64,000 bases of DNA from Arenimonas soli. Lineage in GTDB: Bacteria > Pseudomonadota > Gammaproteobacteria > Xanthomonadales > Xanthomonadaceae. The stretch lies in contig NZ_BMKC01000001.1 in the NCBI RefSeq assembly GCF_014643775.1, positions 1 through 64,000 on the forward strand, in the 5' to 3' direction. Numbering within the stretch: the stretch's first letter is position 1; every line of letters starts with the position of its first letter. The notes under the pieces are model-generated. The model had not been told where the DNA came from. It ran no database searches and saw nothing but the letters and a program-made list of their open reading frames with translations. The position numbers and the translations under genes were made by a program. Shown piece by piece: positions 10,264 to 20,598 of this stretch.

Positions 10264-10292
10264 TTGGGCGGGCGGCCCGGCGCCCCCATAAT
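10264..10292 (+). promoter_or_regulatory. Candidate promoter immediately upstream of ybeD
   Basis: TTGGGC at 10264-10269 and CATAAT at 10287-10292 are 17 bp apart. The expected start of transcription, about 6-7 bases after the -10, falls on the ybeD ATG at 10299, and no clear Shine-Dalgarno lies between. If real, the ybeD-lipB transcript from here would be leaderless or nearly so. Confidence 0.4.
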
Positions 10293-10298
10293 GGGGCC

Positions 10299-10577
10299 AT
10301 GTCCATCCACTCCGACAATCCCGAGCACGGGTTCCAGTTCCCGGGCATCTTCGAGATCAGCGCCATGGGGTCGGCCGAAGCCGACCTGCACCTGGTGATG
10401 CCGATGGTGCTCGAGGCCCTGGGCCTGACCGTCTACCGCGACCGCATGGCCATCAAGCCCTCGGCCAAGGGCAACTATGTTTCCGTTTCCCTGGTCTTCG
10501 AGGCGCACAGCCGCGAGGACTACGACGCCGCGCACGGCGCGCTGCGCGAGCACCCGGCGGTGAAGTGGACGCTGTAG
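10299..10577 (+). CDS. ybeD: YbeD/DUF493 family protein linked to lipoate genes
   Basis: Small cytosolic protein of the DUF493 family, 92 aa, ferredoxin-like fold in known members. The family pattern FPGxFEI near residue 13 and the late [24 protein letters not shown] stretch (about 61-84, here given by its ends) are visible. It is commonly placed before lipB, as here, and its role there is not settled. It overlaps lipB by 13 bp. Confidence 0.92.
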   Translation: MSIHSDNPEHGFQFPGIFEISAMGSAEADLHLVMPMVLEALGLTVYRDRMAIKPSAKGNYVSVSLVFEAHSREDYDAAHGALREHPAVKWTL

Positions 10578-11269
10578 CGGCCGCCTGCGACACGGCGCCC
10601 GCCGCGGCGCCGGCCGACCGGCCCTGGCTGGTGCGCGAACTGGGCCGCCAGGCCTACGAACCGGTCTGGCGCGCCATGCAGAAGTTCACCGACGCCCGCG
10701 GCCCGGACACGCCCGACGAACTGTGGCTGGTCGAACACGAGCCGGTGTTCACCCTGGGCCAGGCCGGCAAACCCGAACACGTGCTGGCGGCCGGGGACAT
10801 CCCGGTGCTGCAGGTCGACCGCGGCGGCCAGGTCACCTACCACGGCCCCGGCCAGCTGGTGGCCTACCCGATGGTGGACCTGCGCCGGCTGGGCGTGGGC
10901 GTGCGCGAACTGGTCTGCCGCATCGAAGCGGCGGTCATCGACGTGCTGGCCGGTTTCGATGTGCACGGCGAACGCCGCGACGGCGCGCCCGGCATCTACG
11001 TGGACGGCCGCAAGGTCATGGCCCTGGGCCTGCGCGTGCGCCGGGGCTGCAGTTTCCATGGCCTGGCCTTCAACATCGCCATGGACCTCGAGCCGTTCAG
11101 GCGCATCAATCCCTGTGGTTACCAGGGCCTGGAAGTGACCTCGATGCTAGAATTGGGCGGTCCCGGCGAGCTCGCCGCGATCCAGCCGCTGCTGGTCGAG
11201 GCCCTGTCCCGCCGCCTTGGCCTGCAGGCCCGGCCCGTGGCCGGCCTCCCCGATCTCACTTCCGCCTGA
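10565..11269 (+). CDS. lipB: Octanoyl-[acyl-carrier-protein]-protein octanoyltransferase LipB
   Basis: Transfers octanoate from ACP to the lipoyl domains of 2-oxoacid dehydrogenases and GcvH, the first step of lipoate synthesis. The 234 aa product carries the [17 protein letters not shown] signature near residue 86, the catalytic Lys150 in [14 protein letters not shown], and the catalytic Cys184 in INPCGYQG. Start is GTG at 10565 inside the end of ybeD; the first ~20 residues are Ala-rich and lie outside the fold. lipA follows after 6 bases. Confidence 0.96.
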   Translation: MDAVAAACDTAPAAAPADRPWLVRELGRQAYEPVWRAMQKFTDARGPDTPDELWLVEHEPVFTLGQAGKPEHVLAAGDIPVLQVDRGGQVTYHGPGQLVAYPMVDLRRLGVGVRELVCRIEAAVIDVLAGFDVHGERRDGAPGIYVDGRKVMALGLRVRRGCSFHGLAFNIAMDLEPFRRINPCGYQGLEVTSMLELGGPGELAAIQPLLVEALSRRLGLQARPVAGLPDLTSA

Positions 11270-11275
11270 GGCGTC

Positions 11276-12283
11276 ATGTCCGAGTCCACCAGCAAGTCCA
11301 TCCCGCTGCAGGTCCTGGGTTCGCCGCTGGTGGAGGGCCAGAAACAGCTTGGCGGGGACAAGATCGGCAAAAGCCCGGTTAAGTTCGACGAAGCCGCGCC
11401 CATCCTGCGCAAACCCAGCTGGATCCGGGTGCGCATTCCGTCCGGCAATGCGGTGCAGAAGCTCAAGAGCAAGCTGCGCGAGAACCGCCTGGTCACGGTC
11501 TGCGAAGAAGCCAGCTGCCCGAACATCCACGAATGTTTCAGCCACGGCACCGCCACCTTCATGATCCTGGGCGAGGTCTGCACGCGCCGCTGCAGCTTCT
11601 GCGACGTCGCCCACGGCCGGCCCAAGCCGCCCGACGCCAGCGAGCCGGCCAGCCTGGCGCGCACGATTGCCGACATGGGCTTGCGCTATGTTGTCATCAC
11701 GTCCGTGGACCGCGACGACCTGCGCGACGGGGGTGCCCAGCATTTCGTCGACTGCATCCGCGAATCACGCGCGCTGTCGCCGTCGCTGAAGATCGAGATC
11801 CTCACGCCCGACTTCCGCGGCAAGGGCCGCATGGACCGCGCGCTGGAGATCCTGGCGCAGTCGCCGCCCGACGTGTTCAACCACAACCTCGAAACGGTGC
11901 CCGACCTGTACCCGAACGTGCGCCCGGGCGCCGACTACGCCTGGTCGCTGCAGCTGCTCAAGCGCTTCAAGGCGCAGCATCCGGACGTGCCCACCAAGTC
12001 CGGCATCATGCTGGGCCTGGGCGAAACCTTCGAACAGGTGATGGCCACGCTGCGCGACCTGCGGGCACACGACGTGGACATGATCACCATCGGCCAGTAC
12101 CTGCAGCCCACGCCGCACCACCACCCGGTGATGCGCTACTGGACCCCCGAGGAGTTCAAGGCCCTTGAAGCCGCCGGCCAGGCCCTGGGCTTCACCCACG
12201 TGGCCTCCGGGCCCATGGTCCGTTCGTCCTACCACGCGGACCGAATGGCCGCTGAAGCCGGGTTCGTCGCCGACACCGCCTGA
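11276..12283 (+). CDS. lipA: Lipoyl synthase LipA
   Basis: Radical-SAM enzyme inserting two sulfurs into protein-bound octanoyl groups. In the 335 aa product the auxiliary cluster cysteines are C76, C81 and C87 ([12 protein letters not shown]) and the radical-SAM cluster cysteines C102, C106 and C109 (CTRRCSFC). The C-terminal Arg-Ser-Ser that ligates the auxiliary cluster is visible in VRSSYHAD. Length is normal. It completes the ybeD-lipB-lipA unit. Confidence 0.97.
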   Translation: MSESTSKSIPLQVLGSPLVEGQKQLGGDKIGKSPVKFDEAAPILRKPSWIRVRIPSGNAVQKLKSKLRENRLVTVCEEASCPNIHECFSHGTATFMILGEVCTRRCSFCDVAHGRPKPPDASEPASLARTIADMGLRYVVITSVDRDDLRDGGAQHFVDCIRESRALSPSLKIEILTPDFRGKGRMDRALEILAQSPPDVFNHNLETVPDLYPNVRPGADYAWSLQLLKRFKAQHPDVPTKSGIMLGLGETFEQVMATLRDLRAHDVDMITIGQYLQPTPHHHPVMRYWTPEEFKALEAAGQALGFTHVASGPMVRSSYHADRMAAEAGFVADTA

Positions 12284-12391
12284 ACGCCGGGCGGGGTATG
12301 CTCGGAATCGTGCCCCAAGCCAGCACTACTGGCACACGCCGCGGCCTTCGCCGGGGCGCAGAGTGGGCCCCTGACGCACCGGATCCCAAAC

Positions 12392-14572
12392 ATGCTCAAG
12401 TACAAGCTGATCGCCCTTTCCGCCGCGCTGCCCCTGGCCCTGGCCATGGCGGCCACCGGCAGCCCGGCCACGGAAACCGCCGCGTCCCGCGCCGGCCCGC
12501 CGGCGCTGGCGCCGACGGCTGAACAGGCGGCGGCGGCGCGCATGGTCTACGGCATCCTGTCCGACAGCCGCTACGTCTACCGGTCCAAGCCGCTCAACGA
12601 CGAACTGTCGGCCGAAATCCACCGCCGTTACCTCGATTCCCTGGACGGCCAGAAGCTGTTCTTCACCCGCGCCGACATCGCACGTTTCGATGCCCAGCGC
12701 CTGCAGCATGACGACGCGATCAAGTCGCAGCAGCTGGCGCCGGCTTTCGAGATCTTCGCGACCTACCAGCGCCGGGTCGCCGACCGCGTGGCCTACGCGC
12801 GCTCGCTGCTCAAGCAGCCCTTCGACTTCTCGAAGGAGGAAACCTGGCTCTATGACCGCGAGGAAGCCCAGTGGGCGGCCAACGGCAGCGAACTCGACGA
12901 CGCCTGGCGCAAGTACGTCAAGAACGACGCCCTGCGCCTGAAGCTGGCCGGCCGCAGCCAGGCCGAGATCCGCAAGACGCTCGACAAGCGTTACGCCGGC
13001 ATGGCCGAACGCGTCGGCGAACTGCGCGCGGACGACGCCTTCGAAACCTTCATGAACGCCTATGCCGGGTCCATCGACCCGCACACCAGCTACATGTCGC
13101 CGCGCAGCGCGGAAAACTTCAACATGCAGATGCGCCTTTCGCTCGAGGGCATCGGTGCGGTGCTGCAGCGCCAGGACGAATTCGTCGTGGTGCGCACCAT
13201 CGTGCCGGGTGGCCCGGCCGCCAATTCGGGCAAGGTCAACGTCGGCGACCGCGTCATCGCGGTGGGGCAGGGTGACACCGGCCCGATGGTCGACGTGGTG
13301 GGCTGGCGCATCGACGACACCGTGGCCCTGATCCGCGGCAAGAAGGGCAGCAAGGTCCGCCTGGACATCCTGCCGGCCGAGGCCGGCGTGGACGCCAAGC
13401 CCCGGCTGGTGGTGATCGAGCGCGACAAGGTCAAGCTTGAACAGCAGGCGGCGCAGAAGCGCATCATCGAGGTCGACGACCGCCGCATCGGCGTGGTCGA
13501 GCTGCCCACCTTCTATCTTGATTTCGACGCCCGCCGCCGCGGCGACGAGGACGCGCGCTCGGCCACCGCCGACGTCGCGCGCCTGCTGCGCGAACTGCGC
13601 GCCGAGCAGGTGGACGGCGTGGTCATCGACCTGCGCGACAACGGCGGTGGTTCCCTGCTCGAGGCGGTGGAACTGACCGGCCTGTTCATCGATACCGGCC
13701 CGGTGGTGCAGGTGCGCGAAACCGGCGGCCGCGTCAGCGTCGAAGCCGACGATGAAACCGGCGTGGCCTGGGACGGCCCGCTGGCCGTGCTGGTCAACCG
13801 CGCCTCGGCTTCGGCCTCGGAAATCTTCGCCGCCGCCATCCAGGACTACGGCCGCGGCCTGATCATCGGCGAGCCGACCTTCGGCAAGGGCACCGTGCAG
13901 AGCCTGATCGACCTCGACCGCTTCCCGCGCAAGGGCGACGTCAAGTTTGGCCAGGTGAAGCTGACCGTGGCGCAGTTCTTCCGCGTCGACGGCGGCACCA
14001 CCCAGCACGCCGGCGTGGTGCCCGACCTGCAGTTCCCGGTCAGCCTCGACGCCACCGAATACGGTGAAAGCACCTACGACAACGCCCTGCCCGCGACGCG
14101 CATCGCCATGGCGCCGCACGGCAACGTCGGCAACCTGGCCGTGCTTACCCCGCAGCTGGTGGCCAACCACGAGGCCCGCGTGGCGAAGGACCGCGAGTTC
14201 CAGTGGTGGTCGGAGGACGTGGCCCGCTTCCGCAGCGAACGCGGGAAGAAGCAGGTGTCGCTGAACGAAGACGTGCGCCGCGCCGAACGCGACCGCCTCG
14301 AGGCCGAGCGCAAGCAGCGCCGCGCCGAGCGCGTCGCGGCCGGCCTGGAAGTGGACGAAGCCGCCGCCCTGGTGGACGACGGCCTGGCCTACAACGAGCG
14401 CAGCGTGGTCGAGCAGGCGGCCGAGGAAGAGGCCGCCAAGAATGGCCCCGACCCGCTGCTGCGCGAATCAGCCGCGATCCTGGCCGATGCCCTCGACCTG
14501 CTGTCGGCCGACGGCCAGCTCACCGCCCAGGTGCTGCCGGTCACCCGCCGGCCCACCATCTGGGCGGAATGA
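12392..14572 (+). CDS. prc: Tail-specific carboxy-terminal processing protease Prc/Tsp
   Basis: Periplasmic S41 protease that degrades or processes proteins from the C-terminus; in other bacteria it controls peptidoglycan hydrolases, which suits the cell-wall genes upstream. The 726 aa product has a signal peptide (about 1-25), an N-terminal helical domain, a PDZ domain (about 240-330) and the protease core. The catalytic dyad fits Ser474 in ASASASEIF and Lys499 in TFGKGTVQ, 25 residues apart as in E. coli Tsp. A C-terminal DUF3340-like tail is Arg/Glu rich. It is separated from lipA by 108 bases, so may have its own promoter. Confidence 0.95.
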   Translation: MLKYKLIALSAALPLALAMAATGSPATETAASRAGPPALAPTAEQAAAARMVYGILSDSRYVYRSKPLNDELSAEIHRRYLDSLDGQKLFFTRADIARFDAQRLQHDDAIKSQQLAPAFEIFATYQRRVADRVAYARSLLKQPFDFSKEETWLYDREEAQWAANGSELDDAWRKYVKNDALRLKLAGRSQAEIRKTLDKRYAGMAERVGELRADDAFETFMNAYAGSIDPHTSYMSPRSAENFNMQMRLSLEGIGAVLQRQDEFVVVRTIVPGGPAANSGKVNVGDRVIAVGQGDTGPMVDVVGWRIDDTVALIRGKKGSKVRLDILPAEAGVDAKPRLVVIERDKVKLEQQAAQKRIIEVDDRRIGVVELPTFYLDFDARRRGDEDARSATADVARLLRELRAEQVDGVVIDLRDNGGGSLLEAVELTGLFIDTGPVVQVRETGGRVSVEADDETGVAWDGPLAVLVNRASASASEIFAAAIQDYGRGLIIGEPTFGKGTVQSLIDLDRFPRKGDVKFGQVKLTVAQFFRVDGGTTQHAGVVPDLQFPVSLDATEYGESTYDNALPATRIAMAPHGNVGNLAVLTPQLVANHEARVAKDREFQWWSEDVARFRSERGKKQVSLNEDVRRAERDRLEAERKQRRAERVAAGLEVDEAAALVDDGLAYNERSVVEQAAEEEAAKNGPDPLLRESAAILADALDLLSADGQLTAQVLPVTRRPTIWAE

Positions 14573-14628
14573 GCGGGGGCGCAAGAACCGGATAGCCGGC
14601 CCCCCGGGTGCCGGCTAACCTCGCCCGC

Positions 14629-15489
14629 ATGGAAAGACCGCCACTCGCCGCCGACCCCCGCCTCGACCAGGCCCGCCGCCTGCTCGACGACGCCGACCTG
14701 GGCCTGGCCGAACTGGCCGCGGCCGTCGGCCTCAGCGCCACCTACCTGCAGCGCCGCTTCCGCCAGCAGTTCGGCATCAGCCCTGCGCAGTACCGGGCCC
14801 AGCGCCGCCTGGCCGGCCTCAAGCAGGGCCTGCGCGCCGGCCACGACGTCACCCGCGCGCTTTACGACGCCGGTTATGGTTCACCCAGCCGCGTTTATGA
14901 AAACGGCGCCGCCCGCCTGGGCATGGCGCCGCAGGCCTACCGGCGCGGCGGCGATGGCCTGGACATCCGCTGGTCGCTGGTGGACACCGCGCTGGGCCAG
15001 GCCCTGGTGGCGGTGACCGAACGCGGCGTCTGCGCCGTGCTGCTGGGCGACGACCCGGACGCCCTGGCCAAGGACCTGCAGTCGGAATTCCCGCGTGCCG
15101 CGCTGCACCGCGTGGACGCGGGCCGCGATGAGTTCCTGGCCCCGCGCGTTCGCGCCGTGGCCGACGCCCTGGCCCAGGGCCGGGGCAGCGTGCCGGTGGA
15201 ACTGGTGGGCACCGCCTTCCAGCAGCGCGTGTGGGAAGCGCTGATGCGCATCCCTGCCGGCGAAACCCGCAGCTATGCCGAGCTGGCCGTTTCGCTGGGC
15301 ATGCCGCGCGCCGCGCGCGCCGTGGCGCGCGCCTGCGCCAGCAACCGGGTGGCGGTCCTGGTGCCCTGCCACCGCGTCATCCGCGGCGATGGCAGCCTCG
15401 GCGGCTATCGCTGGGGCCTGCCGCGCAAGCAGGCCCTGCTGGACACCGAAACCCGCCAACACCCTTCCGCGAGACGCAAACAGGCATGA
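14629..15489 (+). CDS. Ada-like protein: AraC-type DNA-binding domain plus O6-alkylguanine-DNA alkyltransferase
   Basis: Likely removes alkyl groups from guanine O6 by transfer to its own cysteine, and may act as a regulator. The 286 aa product has an AraC helix-turn-helix at about 10-110 (LAAAVGLSATYLQRRFRQ) and a methyltransferase domain with the acceptor Cys247 in VPCHRVIRG. The N-terminal Zn domain of E. coli Ada, which repairs phosphotriesters and triggers the adaptive response, is missing. ATG 14629 is preferred; an upstream in-frame GTG at 14608 would add 7 residues. It overlaps the next gene by ATGA. Confidence 0.9.
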   Translation: MERPPLAADPRLDQARRLLDDADLGLAELAAAVGLSATYLQRRFRQQFGISPAQYRAQRRLAGLKQGLRAGHDVTRALYDAGYGSPSRVYENGAARLGMAPQAYRRGGDGLDIRWSLVDTALGQALVAVTERGVCAVLLGDDPDALAKDLQSEFPRAALHRVDAGRDEFLAPRVRAVADALAQGRGSVPVELVGTAFQQRVWEALMRIPAGETRSYAELAVSLGMPRAARAVARACASNRVAVLVPCHRVIRGDGSLGGYRWGLPRKQALLDTETRQHPSARRKQA

Positions 15490-16373
15490 ACAACGCGCCC
15501 GCCGCGCCTCCGTCCGCCGTCGCGGTCGCGCTGGCGCTCGCCTCGGTTTACCTGGTCTGGGGTTCGACCTACCTGGCCATCCGCGTCGGCCTGGAAGGTT
15601 ATCCGCCCTTCCTGATGGGCAGCATCCGCTTCATCGCCGCCAGCCTGGTGTTCTACGCCTTCCTTCGCTGGCGCGGCCACGCCGCGCCGACCCGTGCGCA
15701 GTGGCACAACGCCGCGGTCATGGGCCTGTTCATGATGCTGCTGGGCAACGGCATGGTGAACTTCGCCGAACAGTCGGTGTCCTCGGGCCTGGCCGCGATC
15801 GCCGTGGCGTCGATGCCGCTGTGGGCGGCGCTGTTCGGCGTGCTGCGCCGGCAGCATCCCAGCCGCGGCGAATGGCTGGGGCTGGCGATCGGCTTTCTCG
15901 GCGTCATCTGGCTCAACGCCGGCAGCCAGCTGCGCGGCAGCCTGCCGGGCATGGCGGCGTTGATCCTGGCGCCCATCGCCTGGGCCTGGGGTTCGGTCTG
16001 GAGCCGGGGCCGCGACCTGCCCGCACCGTTCATGAGCACGGCCGCGCAGATGCTGTGCGGCGGCGTCACGATGGGCCTGCTGGGCCTGGGCCTGGGCGAG
16101 CGCCTGACCGAAGTGCCGCCGCTGCGCGCGACCCTGGCGGTGGGCTACCTGGCGGCGTTCGGGTCGATCATCGGCTTCAGCGCCTACGTCTGGCTGCTGC
16201 ACAACGTGCGGCCGGCGCTGGCGACCAGCTATGCCTACGTCAACCCGCCGATCGCGGTGATGCTGGGCGCACTGCTGCTGGGCGAACGTTTCAGCGTGCA
16301 CGCCATCGGCGCCATGGCCGTCATCCTCACCGGCGTCATCCTGATCACCTTCTCGAAGGCCCGCGTCGCCTGA
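15486..16373 (+). CDS. EamA/DMT-superfamily transporter
   Basis: Inner-membrane exporter or permease of the drug/metabolite family, 295 aa, with about ten hydrophobic helices and two EamA repeats. The N-terminal repeat begins [16 protein letters not shown], like E. coli YedA, and the C-terminal repeat ends in the [15 protein letters not shown] stretch common in this family. The ATG sits inside the alkyltransferase stop codon. Substrate unknown. The gene converges on the molybdenum hydroxylase operon, with only 9 bases between. Confidence 0.88.
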   Translation: MNNAPAAPPSAVAVALALASVYLVWGSTYLAIRVGLEGYPPFLMGSIRFIAASLVFYAFLRWRGHAAPTRAQWHNAAVMGLFMMLLGNGMVNFAEQSVSSGLAAIAVASMPLWAALFGVLRRQHPSRGEWLGLAIGFLGVIWLNAGSQLRGSLPGMAALILAPIAWAWGSVWSRGRDLPAPFMSTAAQMLCGGVTMGLLGLGLGERLTEVPPLRATLAVGYLAAFGSIIGFSAYVWLLHNVRPALATSYAYVNPPIAVMLGALLLGERFSVHAIGAMAVILTGVILITFSKARVA

Positions 16374-16382
16374 GGCCCGGCC

Positions 16383-18539
16383 TCAGGCGTCCAGGCGCAG
16401 GGGGAGTTCGCGCAGGCGCTTGCCCGTCAGTGCGAAGACCGCGTTGGCGACGGCCGGGGCGATCGGCGGCAGGCCGGGTTCGCCGACGCCGCCGGCGCGC
16501 TCGGTGCTGGTGACGATGTGGGTTTCCACGACCGGCATTTCCGGCAGGCGCAGCGACGGGTAGTCGTGGTAGTTCGACTGCTGCACTCGCCCGTCGGCGA
16601 AGGTGATCCGGCCGTGCAGCGCCGCGCCCAGGCCGAAGGCGATGCCCGAATCCATCTGGGCGCGGATCGCCAGCGGATTGACCGCGATGCCGCAGTCGAT
16701 GGCGCAGACCACGCGATGCACGCGCACCTTCCCGGATTCCACCGACACTTCCGCGACCTGGGCCACGTAGCTTCCGAAGGACTCGTGCACGGCGATGCCG
16801 CGCGCGCGGCCTTTCGCCAGCGGCCCGCCCCAGCCGGCCTTTTGCGCGGCGAGGTTGAGCACGCCGAGATGGCGCGGGTGCCTGGCCAGCAGCGTGCGCC
16901 GGTATTCAAGCGGGTCGCGGCCGGCGGCGTGCGCCAGTTCGTCGACCAGGCTTTCCATCACGAAGGCGTTCTGGCTGTGGCCGACCGAGCGCCACCACAG
17001 CACCGGGATGCCGGTGCGGGGTGAATGCAGCTCGACCCGGTGGTCGGCCAGGTCCTTGATGTAGGGCGAATCGCTGACGCCCTCGACCGAGGCATTGTCG
17101 ACGCCGTTCTTGATGCTGCCCTCGAAGGGCGTGCCGGCCATGATCGATTGCCCGACCAGGGTGTGGTCCCAGGCCACCGGCAGGCCGTCGTCGCCCAGGG
17201 CGATGGCGGCGCGCTCAAGGAACATCGGCCGGTAATAGCCGCCGCGGGTGTCGTCTTCGCGGGTCCAGACGGTCTTGACCGGCGCGCCCGCGGCCTTGGC
17301 CACGTGCACGGCTTCGGACACCACGTCGGCGGTGGCCGTTGCGCGGCGCCCGAACGCGCCGCCGAGGAAGGGCGTATGCACCGTCACCTGTTCGGGCTTG
17401 AGGCCGGTGATCGCGGCGGCGGCGTTCTGTTCCACGGTCTGGAACTGGGTGCCGACCCAAAGATCGCAGCTGTCCGGGCCGATGCGCACCGTGCAGTTGA
17501 GCGGCTCCATGGCGGCATGCGCCAGGTAGGGCACGAAATATTCGGCCTCGACCTTGCGCGAAGCCGCGGCCACGCGGGCGCGGGCGTCACCGGCACTGGC
17601 GGCGCTGGCGCCGTCCGTCTGTGCCAGGCCACGGAACTGGTCGCGCAGCGCCTTGCTGTCGAGCGCCGCGTTCGGGCCCAGGTCCCATTCCACCTCCAGC
17701 GCATCGCGGCCCTGTTTGGCCGCCCAGAAATGATCGGCCACCACGGCCACGCCCGAGGGCACCTGCACCACCTTGCGCACGCCCTTCACCGCCAGCGCGG
17801 GCGCCGGGTCGAAGGACTTCACCTGGCCACCGAACACCGGCGCGCGGGCGACGACCGCGGTAAGCAGGCCCTCGAACTGCACGTCCATGCCGAACACGGC
17901 GCGGCCGGTCGTTTTCTCGGGCGTGTCGAGCCGGGGCGTGTCCTTGCCGATGACCTTCCAGTCGGCCGGCGCCTTGAGCGTGACGGCTTCGGGCACGGGC
18001 AACTGGCCCGCGGCATCGGCCAGCTCGCCGTAGCGGGCACGCTGATCGCCGCAGATCACCACGCCGTTTTGTGTGCGGCAGTCCCCGGCGGCAACGCCGA
18101 AACGCGCCGCGGCGGCCTGCACCAGCATCGCGCGCGCCGCCGCGCCGACCTGGCGGTAGCGGTCGAACTCGGACCAGGTGGTGGTGGAACCACCGGTGCC
18201 CTGCATGCCGAACACCGGGCTGGCGTACACCGCTGCCGCCGGCGCGTGTTCAACCCGGATGCGCGACCAGTCGGCGTCGAGCTCCTCGGCGATCAGCATC
18301 GGCAGCGTGGTCCAGATGCCCTGGCCCATTTCCGAATGCGCCAGCAGCACGGTGACGCTGTCGTCGCTGCCCACGCGCAGGAAGGCGTTGGGCGGCGGCA
18401 GCGTGGCCTTGGCCGCGGGTTCCTGGGCGAAAGCCAGGCGCTTGCCGCCCGGCACCACGAAGGCGACCACCAGGCCACCGCCCAGCAGGGCGCCGGCCTT
18501 CAGGAAGCGGCGGCGGGAAGGATCGTTGGCGGCGTTCAT
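16383..18539 (-). CDS. Molybdopterin-binding subunit of an isoquinoline 1-oxidoreductase/aldehyde oxidase-type hydroxylase
   Basis: Large subunit of a periplasmic-type molybdenum hydroxylase that oxidises an aldehyde or N-heterocycle with water as oxygen source. The 718 aa product starts with a twin-arginine signal ([15 protein letters not shown]), so the folded cofactor-loaded enzyme is probably exported with its partner. Conserved cofactor stretches include [14 protein letters not shown] near 65, the GGAFGRRA motif near 390 and the [17 protein letters not shown] motif near 685, which holds the catalytic Glu. It is fused by a 4-bp overlap to the 2Fe-2S subunit gene. The real substrate cannot be inferred. 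Confidence 0.92.
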   Translation of the reverse strand: MNAANDPSRRRFLKAGALLGGGLVVAFVVPGGKRLAFAQEPAAKATLPPPNAFLRVGSDDSVTVLLAHSEMGQGIWTTLPMLIAEELDADWSRIRVEHAPAAAVYASPVFGMQGTGGSTTTWSEFDRYRQVGAAARAMLVQAAAARFGVAAGDCRTQNGVVICGDQRARYGELADAAGQLPVPEAVTLKAPADWKVIGKDTPRLDTPEKTTGRAVFGMDVQFEGLLTAVVARAPVFGGQVKSFDPAPALAVKGVRKVVQVPSGVAVVADHFWAAKQGRDALEVEWDLGPNAALDSKALRDQFRGLAQTDGASAASAGDARARVAAASRKVEAEYFVPYLAHAAMEPLNCTVRIGPDSCDLWVGTQFQTVEQNAAAAITGLKPEQVTVHTPFLGGAFGRRATATADVVSEAVHVAKAAGAPVKTVWTREDDTRGGYYRPMFLERAAIALGDDGLPVAWDHTLVGQSIMAGTPFEGSIKNGVDNASVEGVSDSPYIKDLADHRVELHSPRTGIPVLWWRSVGHSQNAFVMESLVDELAHAAGRDPLEYRRTLLARHPRHLGVLNLAAQKAGWGGPLAKGRARGIAVHESFGSYVAQVAEVSVESGKVRVHRVVCAIDCGIAVNPLAIRAQMDSGIAFGLGAALHGRITFADGRVQQSNYHDYPSLRLPEMPVVETHIVTSTERAGGVGEPGLPPIAPAVANAVFALTGKRLRELPLRLDA

Positions 18540-19003
18540 GCCTGGCCTCCGTCGCTGTTTTGCCCGGCGGCCTTGTGGATGGCGGCGCGGATGCGTGGGT
18601 AGGTGCCGCAGCGGCAGAGGTTGCCGCCCATGGCCTCGTCGATCTGCTGGTCGGTGGGCTGCCCCACCTGCTGCAGCAGCGCGGCCGCGGCCATGATCTG
18701 CCCGGACTGGCAGTAGCCGCACTGCACGACGTCGAGCTCGGCCCAGGCTTTCTGCACCGGGTGGCTGCCGTCGCTGGAGAGGCCTTCGATGGTGGTCACT
18801 GCGCGTCCGGCCACGGCCGACACCGGCAGCACGCAGGATTTCACCGGGCTGCCGTCCAGGTGCACGGTGCAGGCGCCGCACTGCGAGAGGCCGCAGCCGT
18901 ACTTGGTGCCGGTCAGTCCGACCAGGTCGCGCAGAACCCAGAGCAGCGGCATTTCCGGCGTGGCGTCGACGTCGTGTTCGACGCCGTTGACGGTGAGCTT
19001 CAT
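18536..19003 (-). CDS. [2Fe-2S] subunit of the molybdenum hydroxylase
   Basis: Small electron-transfer subunit, 155 aa, passing electrons from the molybdenum site to an acceptor. The plant-type [2Fe-2S] cluster uses C37, C42, C45 and C57 (CGLSQCGAC ... C); the second, all-helical cluster uses C95, C98, C130 and C132 (CGYCQSG ... CRCG). It lies just upstream of the molybdopterin subunit with ATGA overlap. It has no signal peptide of its own, consistent with co-export on the partner's Tat signal. Confidence 0.95.
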   Translation of the reverse strand: MKLTVNGVEHDVDATPEMPLLWVLRDLVGLTGTKYGCGLSQCGACTVHLDGSPVKSCVLPVSAVAGRAVTTIEGLSSDGSHPVQKAWAELDVVQCGYCQSGQIMAAAALLQQVGQPTDQQIDEAMGGNLCRCGTYPRIRAAIHKAAGQNSDGGQA

Positions 19004-19039
19004 GGCGACCCCTGGCGGCGGCTGGCTTGATGCGTGAGC

Positions 19040-19657
19040 CTACTCCGCCGGGTCCTTCGGTCCAAGTGAAGACCGGGCCCGCCATTCTTCACGCTGCGCC
19101 GGCGTGTCCAGGTCGTGTGCCAGGCCCGGCGCAGGCACGGCGGACACCTGCCGCGCATGCCGGCGCAGCAGTCCGCGGGCGCCGCGGTCGTCGCGGCCGG
19201 ACGCGAGTTCTTCGAACCAGGCGCACGGCAGCAGCGCCGGCACGCCCAGCACGCCGGCGTAGGCGCTGGCGGCCGCCTGCGCGGGATCCCTGCGCCAGGC
19301 CGCGACCAGGGCCTGCAGGTGTGCGCCGTCCAGGGCGGGCTGGTCACACAGCACCACCAGCGCGCCCGCGATGTCCCCGCCCAGCGCCTGCACGCCGGTG
19401 GCCAGCGACGCACCCAGGCCGGCCTGCCAGTTTTCGCAAACCAGCGGCGTGACCGGCAGCCCGGCGACCTCGTTGCGCACTTCGTCGGCGCCGGCGCCAA
19501 GCACCAGCAGGGCCTGCGCCGGGTTGGTGGCCAGGCCGAAACGCAGGGCACGGCGCACCAGGCTTTCCCCGTCCACCCGCAGCAGCTGCTTGGGTTCGCC
19601 CAGGCGCCGCGACGCCCCCGCGGCAAGCACCAACAGGGCGTGTTGGGGAAGGGTCAT
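19040..19657 (-). CDS. mocA: MocA-type molybdenum cofactor nucleotidyltransferase
   Basis: Predicted to add CMP to molybdopterin, making the MCD form used by xanthine oxidase-family enzymes such as the one encoded downstream. The 205 aa product has an NTP-transferase fold with LVLAAGASRRLGEPKQLL at the N-terminus and VVLCDQPALDGAHLQAL (the metal-binding Asp) near residue 101. It overlaps xdhC by 4 bp and precedes the two structural genes. Confidence 0.9.
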   Translation of the reverse strand: MTLPQHALLVLAAGASRRLGEPKQLLRVDGESLVRRALRFGLATNPAQALLVLGAGADEVRNEVAGLPVTPLVCENWQAGLGASLATGVQALGGDIAGALVVLCDQPALDGAHLQALVAAWRRDPAQAAASAYAGVLGVPALLPCAWFEELASGRDDRGARGLLRRHARQVSAVPAPGLAHDLDTPAQREEWRARSSLGPKDPAE

Positions 19658-20598
19658 CGCGCGCCGTGGAAATAACGCTGCAGGTCGGCCGCGATCGCCA
19701 GCGCGATGGCCTCCGGACCATGCCCGCCCAGCGGCATGCCCGCGGGTGCGTGCAGGCGCGACTGCAGCCGCGCCTGTTCACCGGCGGGGAGCTGCGCCAC
19801 CAGTTCGTCACGTCGCGCCGGCGGGCCGAGCAGGCCGACATAGGGCACGTCGAGGGTTGCCAGGGCGCGCAAGGCTTCGAGGTCGGCGCTGGCGAGGTGG
19901 GTCATCACCAGCGCCGCGTCCGGCAGCGCCGCCAGGTCCGCCAGCGCCTGCGCGGGGCGAAGCGCATGCAGGGCAGAGGCGCCGGCCAGGCGCTCGGCGC
20001 GCAGCAGGGCCGGGCGATGGTCGACCACTTCCGCCAGCCAGCCCATCACCCGCGCCAGGTGCAGCAGCGGTGGCGCCTCGGGCCCGGCGCCGAGCAGCAG
20101 CAGCCGGGGAGCCGGCGCGATCTGCACGGCCAGTGCCCCCGGACCGGCAAGCGTTGCATCGAACGCGATCTCGCCCAGGGTCGCCGTGTCCACGCCGACC
20201 CAAACCGCCAGCGCCCGCCGCGCCGCGTGCGCGTCACCAAGCCGGTCAAGCAGGGTTTGCCCGGCGCCGGGAACCGGCCAGGCCAGCACCCGCATGCGGC
20301 CGCGGCAGCCCGAGCCCGAACCGAACAACAGGTCGTCGTCGTCGCGGGTGTCGAGCACCGCGGCTTCCGGCTCGCCGCTGGCGATGACGCGTGCGGCCAG
20401 GGCGTCGAGCGCGGGCTCCAGGCAGCCTCCCGAAAGCGTGCCACTGCGTTCCCCGTTGCCGGCCACCAGGGCCAGGGCGCCGGCCTTGCGATACGTCGAT
20501 CCTTCGGTGTCGGTCACCAGCGCCAGCGCGAAGGCCTGGCCCTGGTCGCGAAACGCGCGGGCGGCTTCCAACACGGCCAGCAGGCCGCCATGGGCCAT
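19654..20598 (-). CDS. xdhC: XdhC/CoxI family molybdenum hydroxylase maturation protein
   Basis: Members bind molybdenum cofactor, promote its sulfuration and deliver it to the apoenzyme. The 314 aa product has the XdhC N-terminal domain (TEGSTYRKAGA near 32 and SGTLSGGCLEPAL near 52) and a C-terminal Rossmann-like domain (LLLLGAGPEAPPLLHLA near 165). ATG 20598 shares one base with the upstream stop (TGATG); GTG 20601 is an alternative. It lies between the NifU-like gene and mocA. Confidence 0.92.
   Translation of the reverse strand: MAHGGLLAVLEAARAFRDQGQAFALALVTDTEGSTYRKAGALALVAGNGERSGTLSGGCLEPALDALAARVIASGEPEAAVLDTRDDDDLLFGSGSGCRGRMRVLAWPVPGAGQTLLDRLGDAHAARRALAVWVGVDTATLGEIAFDATLAGPGALAVQIAPAPRLLLLGAGPEAPPLLHLARVMGWLAEVVDHRPALLRAERLAGASALHALRPAQALADLAALPDAALVMTHLASADLEALRALATLDVPYVGLLGPPARRDELVAQLPAGEQARLQSRLHAPAGMPLGGHGPEAIALAIAADLQRYFHGAR

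Noticed and set aside
16383-19085. A single fused 900-residue molybdenum hydroxylase
   Set aside because: The upstream part of that frame is a shadow of the [2Fe-2S] subunit gene; the Tat signal after ATG 18539 marks the true start of the large subunit.
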